In this document: piece by piece, positions 5,082 through 10,492 of the stretch
How positions within the stretch are numbered: the stretch's first letter is position 1
Layout of the letters: each line of letters starts with the position of its first letter
The notes under the pieces: model-generated
The model's database searches: none
Told to the model about the DNA's origin: nothing
Seen by the model: the letters and a program-made list of their open reading frames with translations, nothing else
Translations under genes and position numbers: made by a program
Source of the DNA: SVTX01 sp051867975
GTDB lineage: Bacteria > Bacillota > Clostridia > Oscillospirales > CAG-272
Length of the DNA stretch: 10,492 nt
NCBI GenBank assembly: GCA_051867975.1
Contig: JBJDZM010000056.1
Coordinates: forward strand, 1 to 10,492
Direction of reading: 5' to 3'

Positions 5082-6971
5082 ATGAGAAAAAGAGACAGAA
5101 ATCAGCTTGCGCGGATAATCATCTCGGCAGTCCTGCTCGCGCTCTCCGTCGCGACCGAGCATTTTTGGGGCTTCCCCATTTCCCTTCCGCTCTTCGGATT
5201 TGACATTTTTCCGCTCCTTGTCTACCTCATCCCCTACGCACCCGTAGCCTACGCCGTGCTTTGGAGTGCTTTGCGCAACATCGCTCACGGTCAGGTCTTC
5301 GACGAAAATTTTTTGATGTCGATTGCAACGCTTGCCGCATTCGCCACGGGAGAGTACGCCGAGGCGGTGCTTGTAATGCTGCTTTATCAGGTCGGCGACC
5401 TTTTCGAGCATATAGCGGTCGGCAAGAGCCGACAGTCTATAAAAAGCCTGCTTTCGATCCGCGCCGACACGGCATTTGTCGAGCGAGAGGACGGCACACT
5501 TTGTGAGATCGACTGCGAGGAGATAGCGGTCGGCGACATAATCACGGTCAAGGCAGGCGGCAAAATTCCGCTTGACGGCGTAATTGTCGAGGGCAGGAGC
5601 GCGCTCAACACCGTAGCACTTACGGGTGAATCGCTCCCCCGTTCGGTCGAGGTCGGCGACGAGGCGCTGAGCGGTTGCGTAAACGAGGGCGGCATACTCA
5701 AAATCAGAGTCACAAAGCCCTACGGCGAGTCAACCGTCTCAAAGATTTTGGCGCTTGTCGAAAGCTCCGCCGAAAATAAGTCAAAGAGCGAAAATTTCAT
5801 AACGAAATTCTCACGCATATACACCCCTGCGGTCGTAATATCCGCCCTGCTTTTGGCAGTTTTGCCTCCTCTCTTTACAGGTGTCTCGGACGGCGAGGTC
5901 TGGCGCGAATGGGTGATGCGCGCGATGACGTTCCTCGTAATTTCCTGCCCCTGCGCGCTCGTCATCTCGGTGCCGCTCTCCTATTTCGGCGGAATCGGCT
6001 CGGCATCAAAGCGCGGAATACTGATAAAAGGCTCAAACCATCTTGATGCACTCTCGCACTGCTCGACCGTCGTTTTTGACAAGACCGGAACGCTGACACG
6101 CGGCATTTTCTCGGTCACGGACGTGCAGTACGGCGACGGATGCGACGAAAAATCACTTCTCTCGCTCGCACTTGCGGCGGAAAAATACTCAACCCACCCG
6201 ATAGCTGCGGCAATACGCAAAAAGTGCGAAGAAGACGGCATCAGTCCGTCCGAAAACGTCACGAACATAGAAGAGCTTTCGGGATTCGGCGTGAGGGCTG
6301 TGTGTGACGGCAAAATTCTGCTCGTCGGTAACCGCCGCCTGATGCAGGAAAACGGCATAAAGTTCGAGTCCTCCGACCTCGGCGTGTCAATATACGTCGC
6401 CCTCGGCGGCAGTTATCTCGGTTCGATCACCCTCTCGGATATTCCGAAGGACAACGCGCGCGAGTCTATTTCGGCGTTGCGCTCATGCGGAATAACCAAC
6501 ACGGTCATGCTGAGCGGCGACAAAGAGAGCGAAGCTGAGCGAGTGGCAAGATCGCTTTCCCTCGACTCATACCGCGCCGAATTGCTCCCTGCCGATAAGG
6601 TCAGCTCACTTGAGGGCATCATGAAAGACTCCCGGGGACTCTGCGCCTATGTCGGCGACGGCATCAACGACGCGCCCGTGCTTGCGCGCGCCGATGTCGG
6701 AATAGCCATGGGCGGACTCGGCTCGGATGCCGCCATTGAGGCTGCGGACGTCGTGATCATGGACGACAAGCTCGAAAAGATAAGCGATGCAATCAGGCTC
6801 TCCAAACGCACGCGCCGTATAGTGATTCAAAATATAGTCTTCGCCCTGACAGTCAAGGCAGTGGCACTCATTCTCGGCGCGCTCGGTCTTGTCGGACTCG
6901 CCGTAGCAGTCTTCGCCGACGTCGGCGTTGCGGTGATAGCGATTTTGAACTCAATGAGAAATCTGAAATAA
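5082..6971 (+). CDS. cadA: P1B-type Zn/Cd/Pb-exporting ATPase
   Basis: 629-residue membrane P-type ATPase that would export divalent soft metals using ATP. Landmarks are TGES (181-184, actuator domain), the transmembrane CPC motif (C289-P-C291), DKTGTLT with phosphorylated D333, the HP motif of P1B pumps (H372-P373) and GDGINDAP (525-532). In the last membrane segments K592 and D613 (in FADVG) are spaced as the Zn-binding K and D of ZntA, supporting the P1B-2 (Zn/Cd/Pb) class over copper. There is no N-terminal HMA domain; the protein starts directly with membrane helices after a basic MRKRDRNQ, and the missing domain is encoded just upstream. The start codon is one base after the previous stop, without a clear Shine-Dalgarno, so translation is probably coupled. 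A terminator follows. The exact metal is not decided by sequence alone. Confidence 0.96.
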   Translation: MRKRDRNQLARIIISAVLLALSVATEHFWGFPISLPLFGFDIFPLLVYLIPYAPVAYAVLWSALRNIAHGQVFDENFLMSIATLAAFATGEYAEAVLVMLLYQVGDLFEHIAVGKSRQSIKSLLSIRADTAFVEREDGTLCEIDCEEIAVGDIITVKAGGKIPLDGVIVEGRSALNTVALTGESLPRSVEVGDEALSGCVNEGGILKIRVTKPYGESTVSKILALVESSAENKSKSENFITKFSRIYTPAVVISALLLAVLPPLFTGVSDGEVWREWVMRAMTFLVISCPCALVISVPLSYFGGIGSASKRGILIKGSNHLDALSHCSTVVFDKTGTLTRGIFSVTDVQYGDGCDEKSLLSLALAAEKYSTHPIAAAIRKKCEEDGISPSENVTNIEELSGFGVRAVCDGKILLVGNRRLMQENGIKFESSDLGVSIYVALGGSYLGSITLSDIPKDNARESISALRSCGITNTVMLSGDKESEAERVARSLSLDSYRAELLPADKVSSLEGIMKDSRGLCAYVGDGINDAPVLARADVGIAMGGLGSDAAIEAADVVIMDDKLEKISDAIRLSKRTRRIVIQNIVFALTVKAVALILGALGLVGLAVAVFADVGVAVIAILNSMRNLK

Positions 6972-6991
6972 AATATTTTGTACTCGATAAT

Positions 6992-7030
6992 GGCAGGACA
7001 CAGCGATAACCTCTGTCCTGCCCTTTATTT
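6992..7030 (+). terminator. Terminator of the metal-efflux operon
   Basis: GGCAGGACA (6992-7000) pairs with TGTCCTGCC (7014-7022) around a 13-base loop, followed by CTTTATTT. It begins 20 bp after the ATPase stop codon. A related stem reappears near 8406-8432. Confidence 0.85.
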
Positions 7031-7671
7031 GCTTTTGATCGTTTGCTTGCGGCGACAAAATCTATCCTTCATATCGATTTGCTTTTATCGTTCGTTCGCG
7101 GCGGGAGTCAAGCCCCCGCCCTACGGCTGAAAGTGACGTTTTCCCCTTAATTTGAGGTTAATCCTTAATCGCTCGATAAAAACATATTGGTTTGCTTTTA
7201 ATCGTTTGCTTGCGGCGACAAAATCTATCCTTCATATCGATTTGCTTTTATCGTTCGTTCGCGGCGGGAGTCAAGCCCCCGCCCTACGGCTGAAAGTGAC
7301 GTTTTCCCCTTAATTTGAGGTTAATCCTTAATCGCTCGATAAAAACATATTGGTTTGCTTTTAATCGTTTGCTTGCGGCGACAAAATCTATCCTTCATAT
7401 CGATTTGCTTTTATCGTTCGTTCGCGGCGGGAGTCAAGCCCCCGCCCTACGGCTGAAAGTGACGTTTTCCCCTTAATTTGAGGTTAATCCTTAATCGCTC
7501 GATAAAAACATATTGGTTTGCTTTTAATCGTTTGCTTGCGGCGACAAAATCTATCCTTCATATCGATTTGCTTTTATCGTTCGTTCGCGGCGGGAGTCAA
7601 GCCCCCGCCCTACGGCTGAAAGTGACGTTTTCCCCTTAATTTGAGGTTAATTCTTAATCGCTCGATAAAAA
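7031..7671. repeat. 163-bp tandem repeat array, 3.9 copies
   Basis: Units start at 7031, 7194, 7357 and 7520, exactly 163 bp apart; the fourth stops matching after 7671. They are almost identical: unit 1 has TTTTGATC where the others have TTTTAATC, and unit 4 has TTAATTCTTAA where the others have TTAATCCTTAA. Each unit contains two related half-motifs (GCTTTT.ATCGTTTGCTTGCGGCG and GCTTTTATCGTTCGTTCGCGGCG), a REP-like hairpin GGCGGGAGTCAAGCCCCCGCC and the AT-rich stretch CCTTAATTTGAGGTTAATCC. No reading frame of note crosses it. The high identity implies recent expansion or homogenisation. Together with 7672-7869 it explains the gene-free stretch after the metal operon. Confidence 0.96.
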
Positions 7672-7696
7672 AACACAATATTTAGATGGAAGTGCG

Positions 7697-7807
7697 TACC
7701 GTCAAACCGTAGGGCGGGGGCTTGTCTCCCGCCGTTCTCGACAATGATTTTTACGAACAGGAGAGTCGCATACCGCCAAACCGTAGGGCGGGGCATGTCT
7801 TTCGCCG
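7697..7807. repeat. Two further REP-like elements in direct repeat
   Basis: TACCGTCAAACCGTAGGGCG at 7697 and TACCGCCAAACCGTAGGGCG at 7771 are 74 bp apart. Each starts a REP-like element, at 7707-7734 and 7781-7807, in the orientation opposite to the copies in the 163-bp units. The second is decayed (GGGGCATGTCTTTCGCCG), losing part of its stem. Confidence 0.8.
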
Positions 7808-7869
7808 AGAACATTAATTCTCGTTTGTATTCACGGCTGTAAAAAACTCTATTACTATGTAAATCAAAA

Positions 7870-7909
7870 AGCCGATCTGTCGAAAGGCATATCGGCTATC
7901 CTTTTTTAT
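7870..7909. terminator. Bidirectional terminator-like hairpin
   Basis: AGCCGAT (7870-7876) pairs with ATCGGCT (7891-7897). On the + strand the stem is followed three bases later by TTTTTT, and on the - strand directly by TTTTTGATTT. It may be a second terminator for the - strand regulator gene, or stop transcription entering from the repeat array. Confidence 0.6.
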
Positions 7910-7913
7910 TGAC

Positions 7914-7941
7914 AAAAGCCGCCATACACAAGGCGGCTTTT
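7914..7941 (-). terminator. Terminator of the XRE regulator gene
   Basis: AAAAGCCGCC (7914-7923) and GGCGGCTTTT (7932-7941) form a perfect 10-bp stem with an 8-base loop. On the - strand it starts at the stop codon of the regulator and the stem ends in TTTT. It is symmetrical enough to work on the + strand too. Confidence 0.8.
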
Positions 7942-8185
7942 ACTTTTCTACCTCTAAATCTTCCGAACGGAAAATCTCGTCATCCAAAAACTCGGTAAGA
8001 GGCATACCAAAACCTCTTGCAAGCATGATTACGGTACTCAAGGTTACCGTTTTGTTCCGTCCGTTCATTATACATTGCATGCTTCCGTGTTGTATTCCCG
8101 ATTCCTGCTCCAATCGATATTGGGACATATCCTTTTCCCGCAACAGCTTGGAAATTCGCTTTGCAACAGCGTCATTAACAGTCAA
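7940..8185 (-). CDS. Small XRE-family (Cro/CI-like) HTH regulator
   Basis: 81-residue DNA-binding protein consisting almost only of an XRE helix-turn-helix domain. The pattern is typical: RISKLLREKDMSQYRLEQESGI (10-31), a recognition helix around HGSMQCIMNGRNK (33-45), then LSTVIMLARGFGMPLTEFLDD (49-69). The start appears to be TTG at 8185 (- strand), preceded by GGGGG seven bases upstream; the next in-frame Met (residue 20) would remove the first helix. Four ACCTACAT-type half-sites surround the divergent promoter region, so this protein probably controls it and perhaps its own gene. No partner toxin, phage gene or integrase is nearby. It could be an orphan housekeeping-type regulator or a mobile-element remnant. 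Confidence 0.88.
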   Translation of the reverse strand: MTVNDAVAKRISKLLREKDMSQYRLEQESGIQHGSMQCIMNGRNKTVTLSTVIMLARGFGMPLTEFLDDEIFRSEDLEVEK

Positions 8186-8285
8186 GTTGATACCCCCGAT
8201 AAGAAGATTTAACTCCGTAGATTCACCTACATATATATTTTATCAAGAAACTGAAAAAAATATAAGAAGGTATGCCTACATACTC

Positions 8286-8314
8286 TTGACATTTTTGCTG
8301 AAACGTGATACAAT
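8286..8314 (+). promoter_or_regulatory. Sigma-A promoter divergent from the XRE gene
   Basis: TTGACA (8286-8291), 17-bp spacer, TACAAT (8309-8314). The expected start is near 8321, inside the palindromic operator. The only candidate products downstream are a doubtful 57-codon frame at 8342 or a short RNA ending near 8440. Confidence 0.88.
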
Positions 8315-8333
8315 ATGTAGGTACACCTACATA
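8314..8333. promoter_or_regulatory. Palindromic operator (ATGTAGGT-N2-ACCTACAT)
   Basis: ATGTAGGT (8315-8322) and ACCTACAT (8325-8332) are perfect 8-bp arms, 9 bp with the flanking T and A. The site begins at the last base of the -10 box and covers the predicted +1. Related half-sites are at 8225-8232 (ACCTACAT) and 8275-8282 (GCCTACAT). It is probably the binding site of the adjacent XRE protein, acting as a repressor; that assignment is inference. Confidence 0.8.
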
Positions 8334-8341
8334 AAAGAAAC

Positions 8342-8515
8342 ATGACTACGGTAATTTGTTTTTCCGGACACGCTTCAAGGGTAAAAGCCTCTATCAAAAA
8401 ACAGTCGGGACACCGCGGCAAGCTATGTCCTGCCCTTCTTCACCCCGGGCGAAAAATTTCCGGAAAACTATTGCAAAGAAACAAAAAAGGTGATATAATA
8501 GCATTGCCAAACTAA
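8342..8515 (+). CDS. Doubtful 57-residue ORF behind the XRE-controlled promoter
   Basis: An ATG at 8342, about 20 bases after the predicted start of transcription, opens a 57-codon frame (MTTVICFSGHASRVKASIKK...). I do not recognise it. Against it: there is no convincing ribosome binding site (only AAAGAAAC), a terminator-like stem lies inside the frame at 8406-8432, and the frame crosses another promoter at 8471-8499. For it: the position right after a strong regulated promoter. A short non-coding transcript from the same promoter is at least as likely. Confidence 0.2.
   Translation: MTTVICFSGHASRVKASIKKQSGHRGKLCPALLHPGRKISGKLLQRNKKGDIIALPN
8406..8440 (+). terminator. Weak terminator-like hairpin
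   Basis: CGGGACA (8406-8412) pairs with TGTCCTG (8426-8432), including one G-T pair, followed by CCCTTCTT. It resembles the metal-operon terminator at 6992-7030 in stem sequence and trailer. The T-tract is poor. It could end the transcript started at about 8321. Confidence 0.4.
8471..8499 (+). promoter_or_regulatory. Sigma-A promoter of the structured RNA / lipoprotein leader
   Basis: TTGCAA (8471-8476), 17-bp spacer, perfect TATAAT (8494-8499). The expected +1 is about 8506, exactly where the left arm of the long hairpin begins. It is the only clear promoter before the lipoprotein gene. Confidence 0.88.
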
Positions 8516-8715
8516 TTTAATATTGCAAAAAGCGTATCATTTTCTGCACGGGGTAACTGTGTCTTCTCTTATTCCGCAAAAAAGGACGAATTTGATAAAA
8601 TGCAAATTCCACCTTTTTTGCTTGTGAGAAGATACTCATTTTGCAATAGATTAGTTTGGCGACTATCGGAGTTTGCGTTTTTGTGCGCTGACTTCGGTTG
8701 GCGCACTTTTTTTAT
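8506..8715 (+). ncRNA. Structured RNA or 5' leader with long bulged hairpin
   Basis: From the predicted +1 the RNA can fold into one long hairpin (8506-8660) of six nested helices: 8506-8516/8650-8660 (11 bp), 8521-8530/8639-8648 (10 bp), 8534-8538/8631-8635, 8564-8568/8626-8630, 8576-8585/8612-8621 (10 bp) and 8588-8594/8603-8609. This gives about 48 pairs and one large one-sided bubble (8539-8563, containing CTGCACGGGGTAACTGTG). A 22-base linker leads to a UUCG-loop terminator. Promoter, hairpin and terminator form a ~205-nt unit. The shape recalls 6S RNA (long rod with a bubble), but the separate 3' terminator and one-sided bubble do not fit well and I cannot assign a family. It may be an independent small RNA, or an attenuator for the lipoprotein gene 28 bp further on. 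A palindromic mobile element is less likely because I see no target-site duplication. Confidence 0.7.
8683..8715 (+). terminator. Intrinsic terminator with UUCG loop before the lipoprotein gene
   Basis: GTGCGCTGAC (8683-8692), loop TTCG (8693-8696), GTTGGCGCAC (8697-8706), then TTTTTTTATT. The ten-pair stem includes two G-U pairs. It ends 14 bp before the AGGAGG of the lipoprotein gene, with no room for a separate promoter, so that gene probably depends on read-through. Confidence 0.92.
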
Positions 8716-8742
8716 TAGATTCATTTTTAGGAGGAAAAGAAA

Positions 8743-10492
8743 ATGAAAAAAGCTCTATCCCTGATCCTCGCATTGACACTGATTTGCGGTGTTTTCTCGG
8801 CGTGCGCTGAAATTCAGTCACCGCCGGAAACGACAACACAAGAAAAAGTGACAAATGTTGAGGAGACGACAACCGTTGAAGAGACAACGACTGTCGAAGA
8901 GACAACAACCGTCGAAGAGACAACAACCGTCGAAGAGACAACGACTGTCGAAGAAACGACGACCGCTGAAGAGTCGACAACCATCGAAGAAACAACAACT
9001 GTCGAAGAAACAACGACTATTGAAGAAACAACGACTATTGAAGAAACAACGACTATTGAAGAAACAACGACCGAAGAAACGACTGAATCTGTCGGCTCGG
9101 TTGGGCTTGCGTATGAGGTCAATGACGACGGAAGGACCTGTACTATCACGGGCATCGGAACTTGCACCGATACAGATTTGGTTATCCCAAGCAAGATCAA
9201 CGGATATAGCGTGACGAGTATAGGCGATTATGCGTTCTACCATTGCTACGGACTTACGAGCGTAACAATCAGTAACAGCGTGACGAGCATAGATGGTGGT
9301 GCTTTCTACGGCTGTCAGAGCCTCGCAAGCGCCATCATTCCGGATAGCGTTACGAGTATAGGCGAGATGGCTTTCTACGGTTGCAGTAGCCTTGCGAGCG
9401 TAAAAATCCCCGACAGCGTGACGAGTATAGGCGACTTTGCATTTGTAGAGTGCGATGAACTGACGAGCATAACGATTGGTAAAGGTGTAACGAGCATAGG
9501 CGAGGCAGCATTAGTAGATACCGGCTTGACGAGTATCACGGTTGCCGATGAAAATCCCGTTTACCATTCATCCGGTAATTGTCTGATTGAAACATTGTCA
9601 AAGACACTTATCGCAGGATGCAAAAACAGTGTCATTCCAAATGACGGAAGCGTTACAAGCATAGGCGAGTATGCGTTTGCAGAGTGTCCCGGCTTGACAA
9701 GCATTACAATTCCCGACGGCGTTATAAGCATAGGCAAATGTGCGTTTCAATATTGTGGCGAATTGACAAGTGTAACGATCGGCAATAGCGTAACAAGTAT
9801 AGGCAAGTATGCGTTCTCCGGTTGCTCCGGACTTACAAGCGTAACAATCGGTAACAGCGTGACAAGCATAGGAGATTATGCGTTTGCAAGTTGCTCCGGT
9901 CTTACGAGCATCACAATCCCCGACAATGTGGCGAGCATAGGCGACGGGGCGTTCTACGATTGCTCCGGTCTTACAAGTATAACAGTTGATGCAGATAATA
10001 CCGTTTATCATTCGGCAGGTAACTGCATAATTGAAACAGAGTCAAAGACACTTATCGCAGGGTGCCAAAACAGCATTATTCCCGATGACGGTAGCGTGAC
10101 GAGCATAGGCGAGAGTGCGTTCTACGGTTGCTCCGGACTTGAGAGCGTAACGATCCCTGACAGTGTGACGAGCATAGGCGGGCATGCGTTCTATGCTTGC
10201 TCCGGGCTTATAGACATCACAATCCCAAACAGCGTGACGAGCATAGGGGAGGATGCATTCCGATCGTGCGATAGCCTTTCGAACGTAACAATCGGTAACA
10301 GCGTGACGAGCATTGGCGAGGGGGCGTTCGCATGGTGCTACAGCCTTACGGACATCAGCTTCACAGGCACAAAAGAACAATGGAATTCTATCAGCAAGGG
10401 CTATGATTGGGACTACAGCACCGGCGACTACACGATTCACTGCACCGACGGTAATCTATCATTCGGTGAGGATGCACCCGATGAAGAAGGCA
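8743..10492 (+). CDS. BspA-like LRR lipoprotein with Thr/Glu stalk (3' end outside window)
   Basis: 583 codons are visible and the frame is open at the window end. ATG 8743 has AGGAGG (8729-8734) upstream. Residues 1-20 are a signal peptide ending in a lipobox-like FSAC, so C21 is probably lipidated and the protein surface-anchored. Residues 39-110 are twelve hexapeptides (VEETTT, IEETTT and one AEESTT), probably an extended, possibly glycosylated stalk. From about 122 a short lead-in (LAYEVNDDGRTCTITGIGTC) is followed from about 155 to 540 by 14 LRR_5/BspA-type repeats of about 23 residues (SVTSIGxxAFxxCxxLTSVTIPD). After repeats 5 and 10 there are paralogous inserts (YHSSGNCLIE..SKTLIAGC) exactly 444 bp apart. 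The end visible here has FTGTKEQWNSISKG, common after such repeats. BspA-like proteins act in adhesion or binding of host or matrix molecules; the ligand is unknown. Confidence 0.93.
   Translation, partial: MKKALSLILALTLICGVFSACAEIQSPPETTTQEKVTNVEETTTVEETTTVEETTTVEETTTVEETTTVEETTTAEESTTIEETTTVEETTTIEETTTIEETTTIEETTTEETTESVGSVGLAYEVNDDGRTCTITGIGTCTDTDLVIPSKINGYSVTSIGDYAFYHCYGLTSVTISNSVTSIDGGAFYGCQSLASAIIPDSVTSIGEMAFYGCSSLASVKIPDSVTSIGDFAFVECDELTSITIGKGVTSIGEAALVDTGLTSITVADENPVYHSSGNCLIETLSKTLIAGCKNSVIPNDGSVTSIGEYAFAECPGLTSITIPDGVISIGKCAFQYCGELTSVTIGNSVTSIGKYAFSGCSGLTSVTIGNSVTSIGDYAFASCSGLTSITIPDNVASIGDGAFYDCSGLTSITVDADNTVYHSAGNCIIETESKTLIAGCQNSIIPDDGSVTSIGESAFYGCSGLESVTIPDSVTSIGGHAFYACSGLIDITIPNSVTSIGEDAFRSCDSLSNVTIGNSVTSIGEGAFAWCYSLTDISFTGTKEQWNSISKGYDWDYSTGDYTIHCTDGNLSFGEDAPDEEG
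8857..9072 (+). repeat. 18-bp in-frame tandem repeat coding the (V/I)EETTT stalk
   Basis: Twelve consecutive 18-bp units lie in frame within the lipoprotein gene. Units vary mainly at third codon positions and at the first residue (Val, Ile, or Ala once). The last three units (from 9019) are virtually identical. Such arrays can gain or lose units by slippage without shifting the frame, so stalk length may vary between strains. Confidence 0.92.

Noticed and set aside
7031..7671. Possible CRISPR array or plasmid iterons
   Set aside because: The 163-bp units are contiguous and nearly identical throughout, with no unique spacers; they are far longer than iterons and no replication gene is near.
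7031..7671. Possible centromere for the ParA system
   Set aside because: It is over 3 kb from parA with a complete metal operon between, and there is no ParB-like protein. Nothing in the sequence links them beyond being in the same window.
8663..10440. Several - strand and alternate-frame ORFs opposite the lipoprotein gene
   Set aside because: They are repetitive mirrors of the VEETTT and LRR coding repeats. The + strand frame from 8743 has signal peptide, lipobox, ribosome binding site and domain structure.

Overview
The window looks like chromosomal DNA from an anaerobic gut-type Firmicute (class Clostridia, probably Oscillospirales/Ruminococcaceae-like). The clues are a glycyl-radical activase beside microcompartment genes, an ArsR/P-type ATPase metal-efflux operon with a Gram-positive style split metal-binding domain, AGGAGG-type ribosome binding sites, sigma-A type promoters, a BspA-like leucine-rich-repeat lipoprotein with a Thr/Glu stalk, and many GC-rich REP-like hairpins. 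This assignment is inference from gene content; no rRNA or other taxonomic marker is present.

Layout. 1-994 has no gene and is filled with repeats: two 86-bp direct repeats, an inverted pair of 26-bp GC-rich elements, several hairpins and a three-unit hairpin array. 995-4191 holds a glycyl-radical-enzyme activase, a EutS/PduU shell protein, a EutP/PduV GTPase, a ParA-type ATPase and a Lys/Ala/Thr-rich basic protein, all on the + strand, ending at a strong terminator. 4363-6971 is a metal-efflux operon with a consensus promoter and operator: ArsR/SmtB repressor, free HMA metallochaperone, P1B-type ATPase, terminator. 6972-7939 has no gene and carries a 163-bp tandem repeat array (3.9 copies) and more REP-like elements. 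7940-8185 (-) is a small XRE regulator, facing a + strand promoter with a palindromic operator. 8471-8715 has a consensus promoter, a ~155-nt multi-stem hairpin starting at the predicted +1, and a UUCG-loop terminator. From 8743 to the window end runs an incomplete lipoprotein gene with 14 LRR_5-type repeats.

How the genes may work together. The most interesting part is 1906-4191. EutS/PduU and EutP/PduV are the two bacterial microcompartment (BMC) components linked to the outer shell face. Here EutP/PduV is followed, 19 bp later, by a ParA ATPase, and the ParA gene overlaps a gene for a small basic, probably disordered protein. ParA-type McdA with its partner McdB positions carboxysomes, so this cluster is a candidate positioning system for a non-carboxysome, glycyl-radical type BMC. 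No shell hexamer, pentamer or core enzyme is in the window, so the rest of the compartment would have to be encoded elsewhere. The second most interesting item is the promoter-hairpin-terminator unit before the lipoprotein, which may be a small RNA or an attenuating 5' leader.
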